Assembly (NCBI GenBank): GCA_030430975.1
Contig: JAUIKB010000095.1
Span: forward strand, 1-10,775
Length of the DNA: 10,775 nucleotides
Reading direction: 5' to 3'
From: Polyangia bacterium
Lineage (GTDB): Bacteria; Myxococcota_A; Polyangia; Polyangiales; Polyangiaceae
The translations under genes and the position numbers were made by a program. The notes beneath the pieces are model-generated. The model did no database searches and was not told the origin of the DNA. It was given only the letters and a program-made list of their open reading frames with translations. Each line of letters starts with the position of its first letter. Within the stretch, counting starts at the first letter, position 1. Shown here one piece after another: positions 1 to 7,246 of the stretch.

Positions 1-362
1 GTTTCCCAGGTGCCAAGCGCGGCTTTCCGGAGCTGCTCGTCAAGCACGACGTCTGTCACGTGCTGACCGGCTACCAGACCGACCCCGCGGGCGAATGCGA
101 AGTGATCGCGTTCATCGCCGGCTTCATGAAGTCGGACCCGTTTTGGTACCTGTTCATGATCGTCGTGCACTGCCACCTCGGCGTTGAAGTGTTCCGTGGC
201 GACGCGACCGGCGAGCTACAGTTCGACCCGGACCGCGTGTTGGCAGCCCTCGAGCGCGGACTGGCCGTGAATCGCGACCTGTATGACACCGAAATCGATT
301 GGTTTGAGTACTTCCCCAGACCCGTGGCCGAAGTTCAAAAAGAGTTCAACATCGCGGCTTAG
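1..362 (+). CDS. Coq4-family protein (ubiquinone biosynthesis), 3' part only
   Basis: The frame is open from the left edge (first full codon at base 3), so the gene starts outside the window and only its last 119 codons are present. The visible part begins with FPGAKRGFPELLVKHDVCH. It contains HDVCH, then 11 residues, then Glu (HDxxH-x11-E), the metal-binding signature of the Coq4 family. The following VLTGYQTDPAGE and the C-terminal FDPDRVLAALERG and WFEYFPRP segments also fit Coq4 proteins. Eukaryotic Coq4 acts at C1 of the ubiquinone head group and is part of the CoQ synthesis complex. Bacterial homologues are less studied, so a quinone-related role here is inference. A GTG lies at 60, but it sits inside the metal motif (directly after HDVCH) and cannot be the real start. 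The gene is convergent with the next one, 32 bp away, with no clear terminator between them. Confidence 0.8.
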   Translation, partial: FPGAKRGFPELLVKHDVCHVLTGYQTDPAGECEVIAFIAGFMKSDPFWYLFMIVVHCHLGVEVFRGDATGELQFDPDRVLAALERGLAVNRDLYDTEIDWFEYFPRPVAEVQKEFNIAA

Positions 363-394
363 CAAGGCTGCATGGCCGTGCCGAACGAACGACG

Positions 395-811
395 CTAGTT
401 GACGGTGTCCTCTTCAACCTCGACCACTGGCACTCGGCGGGAAAAAGGCGCCGCCTGATGGTGCACGAGTAGCCACTCGTTGTTCTCACGTACAAAAATA
501 TTGGTTGCGACCAGCTCGGTGCGGTCGACACGTTCCGTGCAGATCACGAATGCGGTGTCACCGTTGATGTGAACCTGCTCGTCGCGGGCGGTCACGTCGG
601 GTGAGTCCTCGTTCTCAAGAATGGCACGCCATGACGTCAGCACGTGGTTGCGACCGGTCAGCACGTGCCACCCCGGGTGAATGCACGCCACCATATGCTC
701 CCGCGCCCAAAGCGCGGTCATCGCCCCCATGTCCTGCTCGCGAAACGCTCGATACAACTCCTGGTTCGCCGACTTCACGGTGGCTTCGAGATCTTCGTAG
801 TCGGTCGGCAT
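395..811 (-). CDS. NTF2/SnoaL-like small domain protein
   Basis: This 138-residue protein has the length and pattern of the nuclear transport factor 2-like (SnoaL_3/DUF4440) alpha-plus-beta barrel family. An N-terminal helical half (LEATVKSANQELYRAFREQD) leads into ACIHPGWHVLTGR at residues 42-54, a hallmark of this subfamily. A beta-rich half follows and ends in NEWLLVHHQAAPF (residues 111-123). Family members are ligand-binding or minor enzymatic scaffolds and the specific substrate cannot be read from sequence. The ATG at 811 has a possible GAGGA Shine-Dalgarno sequence (825-829 on the minus strand) at a long spacing of about 13 nt. Its 5' end lies 24 bp from the divergently transcribed lipoprotein gene, so the two genes' control regions must overlap. 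No signal peptide is seen and the protein is probably cytoplasmic. Confidence 0.82.
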   Translation of the reverse strand: MPTDYEDLEATVKSANQELYRAFREQDMGAMTALWAREHMVACIHPGWHVLTGRNHVLTSWRAILENEDSPDVTARDEQVHINGDTAFVICTERVDRTELVATNIFVRENNEWLLVHHQAAPFSRRVPVVEVEEDTVN

Positions 812-835
812 CAGGGAGATGCTATCCTCAAGACA

Positions 836-1567
836 ATGGTGCTGCGGAGGATTTGTGTCGCACTATTCACCGCCTCACTAGCCGGCGCTTGCTTTAGCGA
901 CCTTCCCGCCCCGACCAGCGGCTCGGGCGGTTCGAGCGCTGCTGGCGGGCTTAGCGGCGGGGCTGGTGGCAGCTCCAGCGGCGGCCTCGTAAGCGGCGGC
1001 TCAAGCGGGCGAAGCAGCGGCGGCCTCGCCGGCGAAGGCGGCAGCGGCGCAACAGGCGGCGTCGACGCGACCGGCGGCATGGGCGCGATGGCCGGTGCGG
1101 CAGGCAGCGGCGGATCTGAAACGAGCGGGGTCGGTGGCTCCGGCGCGGCTGCCGCGGGGAGCACAGGCGAATGTGCGCCCCCGGATTGCGCGGGATTCGA
1201 TAGCGGGATTTTCCAACCGTCCATCGAGCCGTGCTGTGTCACGTCGCAGAACGGGGTTGAGAGCTGCGGCTACGACATTTCCGATGGGAACTCGGACGTG
1301 CTTGGCTTGGAAACTGGCTGTTACGAGCACAGCGCCGCGGGTGATCGAAGCGCAGGCTGCGAGGACCTCCTGCTCCTACTGGCCGGAGGCGGCATCACCA
1401 TCACCTTACCCGGGTGCTGTACAGCGATGGGGCAATGCGGCGGAATCGTGAACCTGCGGGACCACGCCCAGATTCCGAATAGCCTGATCAGCGGTTTCGC
1501 GGACCTGGGCTGCGTGGAAGCCGGCCGTATCACCGGTGCGAGCGCCCAGGCGACGTGTGTGCCGTAG
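836..1567 (+). CDS. Exported lipoprotein with Gly/Ser linker and 12-Cys C-terminal domain
   Basis: This is a 243-residue protein. The ATG at 836 was chosen because it gives a compact lipoprotein signal: MVLRR, a hydrophobic stretch, then LAGAC with the lipidated Cys at 19. The open frame extends upstream to 644, but that part lies antisense to the NTF2-like gene and would bury the signal peptide. Residues 28-110 are a low-complexity Gly/Ser/Ala linker. Residues 111-243 form a compact domain with 12 cysteines (113, 118, 133, 134, 144, 162, 175, 194, 195, 201, 226, 241). It contains two similar CC...CG blocks (PCCVTSQNGVESCGYD and PGCCTAMGQCGG). An even cysteine count in an exported domain suggests six disulfides. 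I do not recognise an enzyme. The build (lipid anchor, flexible stalk, disulfide-rich head) is common among secreted proteins of Myxococcota. No good Shine-Dalgarno sequence precedes the ATG. Confidence 0.8.
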   Translation: MVLRRICVALFTASLAGACFSDLPAPTSGSGGSSAAGGLSGGAGGSSSGGLVSGGSSGRSSGGLAGEGGSGATGGVDATGGMGAMAGAAGSGGSETSGVGGSGAAAAGSTGECAPPDCAGFDSGIFQPSIEPCCVTSQNGVESCGYDISDGNSDVLGLETGCYEHSAAGDRSAGCEDLLLLLAGGGITITLPGCCTAMGQCGGIVNLRDHAQIPNSLISGFADLGCVEAGRITGASAQATCVP

Positions 1568-1608
1568 CCGCTCCTTGACGGGCCGTTAGCGCAGCGCGAA
1601 AACGGGGC

Positions 1609-2610
1609 ATGACCGAGCGTACGGGCCTCCTCGCCTTTTGGAAAAACTACGACCGCAAGCTTTACCTCAAGGCGGCCCAGCTCGCCGACGAATGCGGGTA
1701 CGACTCATTTTGGGTACCCGAAGCGTGGGGCTACGAAATCTTCCAGCTATTGACCGAGATGGCGGTCCACACCAAGAACATCAAGCTCGGAACCGGCATC
1801 GCCAATACCTTCAGCCGCTCTCCCGGGCTCCTCGCGATGAGTGCGGCCACGCTGGACGATATTAGCGAAGGTCGCGCGCTGCTCGGCATCGGCACGAGTG
1901 GCGCCAACGTCATTTCCGGATTTCATGGTCGGGAGTTTAAGAAGCCGCTGACCCAGGTGCGCGACGTGATTCGCGTCGTCAACACGCTCGTCAACGGCGA
2001 CCGGCTGACGGCGGCCGGGGCGAAGCTACACGACTACCGCCCATTCATGCTCGCTATGAAACCGGTACGGAAAAAAATTCCGATCTACGTGGCCGCGCTC
2101 AAGCAAAAGTCGATCACCTCAATCGGTGAGATGGCCGATGGGTGGATTCCGACGTTCTGGCCTTACGACCAGCTCAAGATCGGGCATGACTGGATAGCTG
2201 AAGGCGCAGCCAAAGCCGGCCGGAATCCGAAGGACATCGTCACGGCACCGTTTACCATCGCACTGCCCATGCCCGGTGACGCCGGGAGTCAGATGGCCAA
2301 GAAAGTCATCGCTTTTTATATTGGGGGGATGGGCGACTACTACAAGGAGCTGTTGAGCGGTTTCGGATATGCTGACGATTGCCAGCGCGTCGCGGATCTC
2401 TACGCTGACAAGGCAACGCGCAAAGAGGCGACCAACGCTGTCACCGACGCGATGATTGAAGCGCTCACGATTTCCGGTGATCCGGCGCACTGCATCGAAG
2501 AACTCAAACGCCGTCGCAGCTTCGGCATCAACCTACCGATTCTGAACTTGCCAAACGACATGCCGTGGGAAGTCATCGAGATGTTCATCAAGGGCATGGC
2601 ACCGACCTAG
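1609..2610 (+). CDS. LLM-class (luciferase-like) flavin/F420-dependent oxidoreductase
   Basis: This 333-residue protein has the full length of a bacterial luciferase-like monooxygenase/F420-dependent reductase (TIM barrel). The family signature is clear at residues 61-95: GTGIANTFSRSP, then AATLDDISEGRALLGIG. IPIYVAALKQKSI (157-169) followed by GEMADGWIPTFW (173-184) corresponds to the later barrel strands that contact the cofactor. The C-terminal ISGDPAHCIEEL, then INLPILNLP, is also typical. The closest named relatives are annotated as 5,10-methylenetetrahydromethanopterin reductase-like or F420-dependent enzymes. Whether FMN or F420 is used and what the substrate is cannot be decided from sequence. 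It is cytoplasmic, with no signal peptide. It starts 41 bp after the lipoprotein gene on the same strand, so read-through is possible but no functional link is evident. It is convergent with the ClC gene, with only 5 bp between the stop codons. Confidence 0.88.
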   Translation: MTERTGLLAFWKNYDRKLYLKAAQLADECGYDSFWVPEAWGYEIFQLLTEMAVHTKNIKLGTGIANTFSRSPGLLAMSAATLDDISEGRALLGIGTSGANVISGFHGREFKKPLTQVRDVIRVVNTLVNGDRLTAAGAKLHDYRPFMLAMKPVRKKIPIYVAALKQKSITSIGEMADGWIPTFWPYDQLKIGHDWIAEGAAKAGRNPKDIVTAPFTIALPMPGDAGSQMAKKVIAFYIGGMGDYYKELLSGFGYADDCQRVADLYADKATRKEATNAVTDAMIEALTISGDPAHCIEELKRRRSFGINLPILNLPNDMPWEVIEMFIKGMAPT

Positions 2611-2615
2611 GCCGG

Positions 2616-4928
2616 CTAGTCGTCGTCCAAGGCGGCGAGCACCTCGTCCTCACCCGCCGCAGAGAGCATTCGCTCTTTGAAACGCGGGTCGTTGAACCTG
2701 CGCGCGAGCTGCGAGATCAGCTGGAGGTGGTGCGTCTGATCGAGCGCGACGAGTAGCGCGACGATGCGGACCGGCTCGGCTTGTTCTGCGGGTGGATCCG
2801 ACCACTGGACAGGTGCTTCAAGCCTCGCGAGGACCACGATGTCCTCGGACAGCCCCGGCACGTCGCGAGTGCTGGGATGCGGTAAGGCAACGCCCTCGCC
2901 CACATCGGTAGACGCCAGCGCCTCCCGCTCCAGGATCAACGCCACCAGCTTGTCCGGATCCGCGGCACTAAGGGCAGGCGTCCGCTGAACCAGATTGGCG
3001 ATGACCTCGTGCGCCGACCCGCCGCCGACGTCGATCAACACCCCACCGCGCCGCACGGCCGCTGCGAGTTCAGCGGGCTCGGCTCTCCCGTCCGCGACGG
3101 TGGTGTTCCGCTCGGACACGGCGGAACTCGAGACGCTCCGATAGTAAGCAGCGATGATCTCCTGTCTTGAAATCAACCCTTCTATCTCCGTCTGCGCGTT
3201 CACCACGACGAGTTCCGCCACATCCGCCGCCTCCATCTTTGCGAACGCCGCTTGAAGGCTCTCATCGTGACCGATGACGAGTGCTGGCGAGAGGAAATCG
3301 GCGGCCAACAAGGGCGTCCCATCGGTCAGTTCCCCGACCCGCGAACGCATGCGTCGTCCGTCCACCACACCCAGCAGCGTCCCGTCGTCCGACACGACGG
3401 GTACTACCGTTTGACTAGGCGTGGCGGACAGCCGCAAGAGCTCCTTTAGACCGGTTGACAGCCTGCTCGTGACAACGTCGTCGCGCGTGCGTTCGACCGC
3501 AGAAGACACCGACACTTTTCTCAACACTGCACCCAGCATATCCCCGAGGTGTCCAGGAGCATCGAAGCGCGTTGCTGGTTGTTGGCTGAACAGCCCTCGC
3601 TTGCGCAACAAGAACCACGTGATGCCGCACACCCAAAGTGCCGGCACCAGCAGTTGATAGCTGCCGGTGAGTTCACTCACCATAATCACGGTACTGATCG
3701 GAGCACTAATAACCGCTGCGAAAAAACCCGCCATGCCTACGACAACGAACGATGCCGGAACGGCAATCGCGCCCGGGCTCAGCCAGTTCACGAAGCTCGC
3801 AAATGCACCACCTAGCGCGCCGCCGATCACCAGCGACGGTGCAAACAGACCCCCTGATCCGCCAGATCCGGCGGTGAGCGCGCTCGTCGCCATCTTTGCA
3901 AGCGCGAGCCCAAGCAGCGCAGCCGCGCCATAGCCGAGCGCCGCCGCGCCGATGATGCCGTACCCGATACCCATCGCATCAGGCACGAAGTAACCTATCA
4001 AGCCCACGCCCAAGCCCCCAACCGCGGGCCGAGCCCAAGCTGGTATGCGTTCATGCTCGCCTACGAGCCGGATGACTGTCAGCTCGAGCTGGATGAATAC
4101 GAACGCGGCTACTCCCAGCAGCAGTGCTAAGCCGAGATACGGCAACAGCTCGGATGCGTTAAAGGCCGTCGCCGGAAGTGACCATATTGGCTGCCACCCG
4201 TGCAGCGTGCCGTAGACGGCGTATGCCATCGTCGAAGCGATAATCGCCGGCAGCAGAACCTCGTATTCGAGATCGAGCTCTCGGTACAGCACCTCAGCCG
4301 CGAAAAGCGACGCCGCCATAGGAGCATGGAACACTGCACCGATGCCTGCAGCGAACCCCGCCATCACCAACCGTCGACGATCCTCAGTCGACAACCTCAA
4401 CACCCGGGCGAGGGTTGAGCCCAGGCCGGCAACGATGAAACCGATGGGCCCCTCGACGCCACCGGAGCCCCCGGTACCGAGTGTCAATGCGCTGGTGACG
4501 GCCTTGATCGGCGACACGCGGCGCCGCATCTGACCGCGTCGCTCGTGAAAGGCTTCGATAACAGAGCCCACTCCCGGACCCGCCGTCTCGGGCGCGAATC
4601 GAGCCGACAACAGCCCGGCGCCGAGTCCCCCGAGTGCCGGCACAATGAGGATCGGAAGCCGCCGCAGCGCGGGTGGCCACGCCGCACCGACGACCGGTCC
4701 CGCGTGGTTCGTCGGATCGCTGCCCAGCAAGCCCTTGAACGCATCGCCAACCAGAGCGATCAGCTCTACGAAGATCGCTGCGATACCACCGGCCAGCAGC
4801 CCCAGCAGGCCGTACAACAACAGCAGGCGGCCCAGTTGCCTCGCTGTCCTGGTCGGGAGTATCTGCCCATCGAGAATGCGCGCCACGGCGCCGTCATAAC
4901 AGTGCCGCCGACTAGGAATGTCACGCAA
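2616..4928 (-). CDS. ClC-family chloride channel/transporter with CBS pair and PTS EIIA-like domain
   Basis: This is a 770-residue inner-membrane protein. Residues about 30-445 are the ClC membrane domain. TGGSGGVEGP holds the gating glutamate E159, GSGGSGGLFAP (354-364) is the second anion-binding loop, and multiple hydrophobic helices are present. Residues about 475-600 form two CBS domains, which usually bind adenine nucleotides. Residues about 622-768 resemble a type-2 PTS EIIA domain: LVALILEREAL, then GVALPHPSTRD with H684 at the phospho-histidine position. Several ion-path residues differ from E. coli ClC: the GSGIP motif reads GPGVG (117-121), the internal proton glutamate is V213, and the central Tyr is probably F447. 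The start is uncertain. TTG at 4928 gives the longest frame (AGGA at 4942-4945 is far upstream); GTG at 4886 is an alternative. The gene lies 37 bp downstream of the stalked lipoprotein gene on the same strand, so they may be co-transcribed. Confidence 0.9.
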   Translation of the reverse strand: MRDIPSRRHCYDGAVARILDGQILPTRTARQLGRLLLLYGLLGLLAGGIAAIFVELIALVGDAFKGLLGSDPTNHAGPVVGAAWPPALRRLPILIVPALGGLGAGLLSARFAPETAGPGVGSVIEAFHERRGQMRRRVSPIKAVTSALTLGTGGSGGVEGPIGFIVAGLGSTLARVLRLSTEDRRRLVMAGFAAGIGAVFHAPMAASLFAAEVLYRELDLEYEVLLPAIIASTMAYAVYGTLHGWQPIWSLPATAFNASELLPYLGLALLLGVAAFVFIQLELTVIRLVGEHERIPAWARPAVGGLGVGLIGYFVPDAMGIGYGIIGAAALGYGAAALLGLALAKMATSALTAGSGGSGGLFAPSLVIGGALGGAFASFVNWLSPGAIAVPASFVVVGMAGFFAAVISAPISTVIMVSELTGSYQLLVPALWVCGITWFLLRKRGLFSQQPATRFDAPGHLGDMLGAVLRKVSVSSAVERTRDDVVTSRLSTGLKELLRLSATPSQTVVPVVSDDGTLLGVVDGRRMRSRVGELTDGTPLLAADFLSPALVIGHDESLQAAFAKMEAADVAELVVVNAQTEIEGLISRQEIIAAYYRSVSSSAVSERNTTVADGRAEPAELAAAVRRGGVLIDVGGGSAHEVIANLVQRTPALSAADPDKLVALILEREALASTDVGEGVALPHPSTRDVPGLSEDIVVLARLEAPVQWSDPPAEQAEPVRIVALLVALDQTHHLQLISQLARRFNDPRFKERMLSAAGEDEVLAALDDD

Positions 4929-4965
4929 TCTCTCGGGCGCCGGTCCTAGCGCACGTCACGCTCTG

Positions 4966-6120
4966 CTACTTCGTGTCGAAGATCACGATGTCGTCCTTAC
5001 CGTTGCCGTCATAGTCGAGACCGAACGCGAAGTCCGGCGTCAGAGGCGCGCCATCGGCATCCTTCAGCGCGAACGGCCCCTTGAAGCAACCGTTCGCCAA
5101 ATCGAGCAGGAACGCGTCGGAGCCCGACACCACGATGACGTCTTCGGTCGTCGACATTCCAGGCAACGCGGCGGCGAGTACCAGGTTCGGGGTGATCGGA
5201 GCGCTGCTGGGCGCACACGTGACGGGCGTCAAAGCCGCGTCAAACGTTTGACTGGCGTTCATTGCGTAGATCGGCGCTTCCGAGGCGCGGAGCGCCGCCA
5301 CGATCGGACCGCTTCCGACGTCTGCCGTCGTCATACTCACCGGATTGAGCGCAGGGTTGCCGGATGTATTGACCTTCAAACCGAGCGTCGCGGCACCGAA
5401 TTGGTTCGTGGTAAAATTGTACTGCCGCGCGTCGGAACCGAAGACACCCACGAATGCGTCCAACGACGATGTGCCGCTAAACAAGATATCAGGAGCGACC
5501 GGCGCGCTGGCCTCGTCTGTCCACTTCCCTTCTGCGGTGAACTTAGCGTTTAGCGCTAGCCGGTAGCGATCTGAACCGGAGGCGGCAAACAGCGTCTCGC
5601 CCACGGTCGAATCGTGATCGTACGCCGCGCCCGCCTGGAAATGGAGCGGCGCATCCGATTGATCGACCGCGTCGATCGTTACGACCGTGGGCAAGATCAC
5701 GGTCATTCGGGATTGTTTGGAGCTGCTGCCACCGGATCCCCCTGAACCTGCGTTGCCGCCTGAACCAGCACTGCCCGCCGAGCCAGCACTGCCGCCCGAT
5801 CCGGCACTGCCGCCCGAACCAGCACTTCCCGCCGAGCCAGCCGCTCCTGCCGACCCAGCGCTCGACGAGCCAGCTGACCCACCGCTCGACGAGCCAGCTG
5901 ACCCACCGCTCGACGAGCCAGCTGACCCACCGCTCGACGAGCCAGCTGACCCACCGCTCGACGAACCGGCTGCACCAGCGCTTCCCGAGGATCCGGCGTT
6001 TCCGGAACTGCCGCCCCCGCCGCCAACCGCAGCGTCGTCGCCGCCGCACGCGATCGCCGTCACCACCACCCCGCCGCCCAATACCGCCCAATAGCTCGCT
6101 GAATTAAGTGCTCTAATCAC
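4966..6120 (-). CDS. Lipoprotein with Gly/Ser stalk and ~50-residue propeller-like repeats
   Basis: This is a 384-residue protein starting at GTG 6120. That start is preferred because a perfect AGGAG (6129-6133, minus strand) lies 8 nt upstream and it places a clean signal sequence first. The signal is VIRALNSASYWAVLGGGVVVTAIAC, with the lipobox Cys at 25; an ATG at 6168 would add 16 non-signal residues. Residues about 33-134 are a Gly/Ser/Ala stalk that includes exact SAGSSSGG octapeptides. Residues 135-384 are a folded domain with recurring AP-x-x-P-[D/N] motifs (about 157, 206, 255, 307, 358) and GSD or SEA motifs (about 182, 228, 280, 333). The final repeat contains DYDGNGKDD, a calcium-loop pattern (DxDxNGxxD) of the kind found in FG-GAP/VCBS repeats. 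An integrin-like beta-propeller on a stalk at the cell surface is the best reading. The ligand is unknown. Confidence 0.8.
   Translation of the reverse strand: MIRALNSASYWAVLGGGVVVTAIACGGDDAAVGGGGGSSGNAGSSGSAGAAGSSSGGSAGSSSGGSAGSSSGGSAGSSSGGSAGSSSAGSAGAAGSAGSAGSGGSAGSGGSAGSAGSAGSGGNAGSGGSGGSSSKQSRMTVILPTVVTIDAVDQSDAPLHFQAGAAYDHDSTVGETLFAASGSDRYRLALNAKFTAEGKWTDEASAPVAPDILFSGTSSLDAFVGVFGSDARQYNFTTNQFGAATLGLKVNTSGNPALNPVSMTTADVGSGPIVAALRASEAPIYAMNASQTFDAALTPVTCAPSSAPITPNLVLAAALPGMSTTEDVIVVSGSDAFLLDLANGCFKGPFALKDADGAPLTPDFAFGLDYDGNGKDDIVIFDTK
5858..5977. repeat. 24-bp tandem repeat (four near-identical copies plus one degenerate)
   Basis: The unit, beginning CCGCTCGACGAGCCAGC on the plus strand, recurs at 5858 (first copy with one mismatch), 5882, 5906 and 5930. 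A diverged fifth copy starts at 5954. It lies inside the stalk of the minus-strand lipoprotein, where each unit encodes one octapeptide equivalent to SAGSSSGG. Because 24 is a multiple of 3, gain or loss of copies keeps the frame and changes only stalk length. Confidence 0.95.
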
Positions 6121-6128
6121 CTGGCATG

Positions 6129-6133
6129 CTCCT
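6129..6133 (-). promoter_or_regulatory. Shine-Dalgarno AGGAG that fixes the GTG start of the stalked lipoprotein
   Basis: On the minus strand AGGAG is followed by 8 nt and GTG at 6120. This is the best ribosome binding site among the minus-strand genes and argues against the in-frame ATG at 6168. Confidence 0.75.
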
Positions 6134-6171
6134 GAATAGCCCCCGCGAGGATCACGCGCGGGCGTCATGCC

Positions 6172-6202
6172 ATTAGTGGTGACCGACGTCGGAATCCGTC
6201 AA
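6172..6202 (-). promoter_or_regulatory. Weak candidate sigma-70-type promoter for the stalked lipoprotein
   Basis: On the minus strand TTGACG (6202-6197) is followed, 19 nt later, by ACTAAT (6177-6172). The -35 matches 5 of 6 consensus bases and the -10 matches 4 of 6, at a long spacing. It lies in the 108-bp gap upstream of the gene. Suggestive only. Confidence 0.2.
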
Positions 6203-6228
6203 AGATTCGTTCCCATCCGCCGCCTGCG

Positions 6229-7086
6229 TCAATCGAACTGCAGCAGCAAGCCGAGCGTCGGCTGAACCACTGGCCCGCTGAAGTCTGCTTCCAGCGTTCC
6301 AGCCGGAGTCTCGATCGTCGCGTTGCCGATCAGATGCATCACGGTCAACTCAAAACCGAGCCAGGCGTGCTTGTAGCCAATCGCTGCGCCCGCTTGCCCA
6401 CCGACGTACACGCTCGTGCCACTCACATCGACCACACGCGCTTCGTCGACAAACGCGATCGATAGTCCGGCGCTGTACGTAGCAAACAGTGCCTTGGGAC
6501 CGAACCACACGTGGGCGAATGGCCATGACCAGCCAAACAGCAGCGGGACGTCTAGCTCGTATCGCCGATAGTCGTCGGCTTCGACGACTCGGTCAAAAGG
6601 CTTCGGTACCGGGATCTTGAACGTGTAGACCGACGCGCCAACACCGATACTGGCGCCGAACTGGCCGGGACGCTCGGGAGCTATGAACATGAACCGCCCA
6701 TCGGCCCGCAGCGCTCCCGTCGCGAAGCGGACGCCCGCATCGAATCGATCCGACAGCCCGTACCGCGCTTGCACCTCATAGGCGACACTGGGCGGCGAAA
6801 GGGTTACGGCAGCTGCGTCCGTCGTCAGTTGGTCTTTCTCCTCGTCCGTGAGCTGCCCCTCTTCAGCGTTGCTCACGGCCGTGTCCGCCGCGTCCAGCGC
6901 GTTGCCGATCTGACCGAGCGGAATGCTGCCACCGAGCCCTGCGCTGGCGCGCACGGCCCCTTTGGGCGTCGTCTTTGCCGGAACAAACGTAGACAGTGTA
7001 GGCGCGCACCCAGCCGCGCCGACGCACGCCATCACCAGGACCACGCGCTGAACCGCAGCGCGTACGTCTGACCCCTTCAAGTCCAT
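6229..7086 (-). CDS. Outer-membrane beta-barrel-like lipoprotein, function unknown
   Basis: This is a 285-residue protein. ATG at 7086 gives MDLKGSDVRAAVQR followed by a hydrophobic segment and GAAGC, with the lipobox Cys at 27. After a short Ser/Thr/Pro region (STFVPAKTTPKGAV), residues about 44-285 alternate polar and hydrophobic residues in short, Gly-rich strands such as FDAGVRFATGALRADGRFMF, FGASIGVGASVYTF and VYVGGQAGAAIGYKHAWLGFEL. This looks like a small transmembrane beta-barrel. It ends QPTLGLLLQFD, with the usual terminal Phe one residue from the end. An acidic helical insert (TAVSNAEEGQLTDEEKDQ) lies near residues 68-87. I cannot assign a named family; similar conserved hypothetical outer-membrane proteins occur in Myxococcota. 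No Shine-Dalgarno sequence precedes the ATG. It is divergent from the sulfur operon and 108 bp upstream of the stalked lipoprotein gene. Confidence 0.75.
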   Translation of the reverse strand: MDLKGSDVRAAVQRVVLVMACVGAAGCAPTLSTFVPAKTTPKGAVRASAGLGGSIPLGQIGNALDAADTAVSNAEEGQLTDEEKDQLTTDAAAVTLSPPSVAYEVQARYGLSDRFDAGVRFATGALRADGRFMFIAPERPGQFGASIGVGASVYTFKIPVPKPFDRVVEADDYRRYELDVPLLFGWSWPFAHVWFGPKALFATYSAGLSIAFVDEARVVDVSGTSVYVGGQAGAAIGYKHAWLGFELTVMHLIGNATIETPAGTLEADFSGPVVQPTLGLLLQFD

Positions 7087-7226
7087 ATTTCGAGCTTAGT
7101 ACGAGCCTGCCGTACCCTTCCTTCCCGTGTTCGGTCGTTGCGCTCGCGAACCTGGCCTGCGCCGATGCTGCGCACTCCTCGCGTACGACGGAAGTATTTG
7201 CGCGCTCTGGCGCGAACTCCCCCAGG

Positions 7227-7246
7227 GACACCGGCGAATCGGTGTC
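7227..7246. promoter_or_regulatory. Perfect 7-bp inverted repeat upstream of the sulfur operon
   Basis: GACACCG (7227-7233), a 6-base centre (GCGAAT) and CGGTGTC (7240-7246) form a perfect dyad. It lies 30 bp before the SQR-like ATG and abuts the possible -24 element. It could be an operator or, in RNA, a hairpin. There is no U tract after it, so it is not a standard terminator. Confidence 0.45.

Noticed and set aside
644..835. N-terminal extension of the Cys-rich lipoprotein
   Set aside because: The extra 64 residues lie antisense to the NTF2-like gene, and a proper lipoprotein signal peptide begins at the ATG at 836.
4545..4949. 134-residue Arg/Gln-rich frame opposite the ClC N-terminus
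   Set aside because: It is antisense to well-conserved ClC membrane helices, has biased composition with no recognisable domain, and is a high-GC shadow frame.
5858..5977. CRISPR-like array
   Set aside because: The 24-bp units abut with no unique spacers, stay in frame with a lipoprotein stalk and encode a regular octapeptide.
6142..6162. CCCGCG/CGCGGG hairpin as a riboswitch or terminator before the stalked lipoprotein
   Set aside because: A 6-bp GC stem with a 9-nt loop is common by chance in DNA this GC-rich. There is no T-run and no further structure around it.
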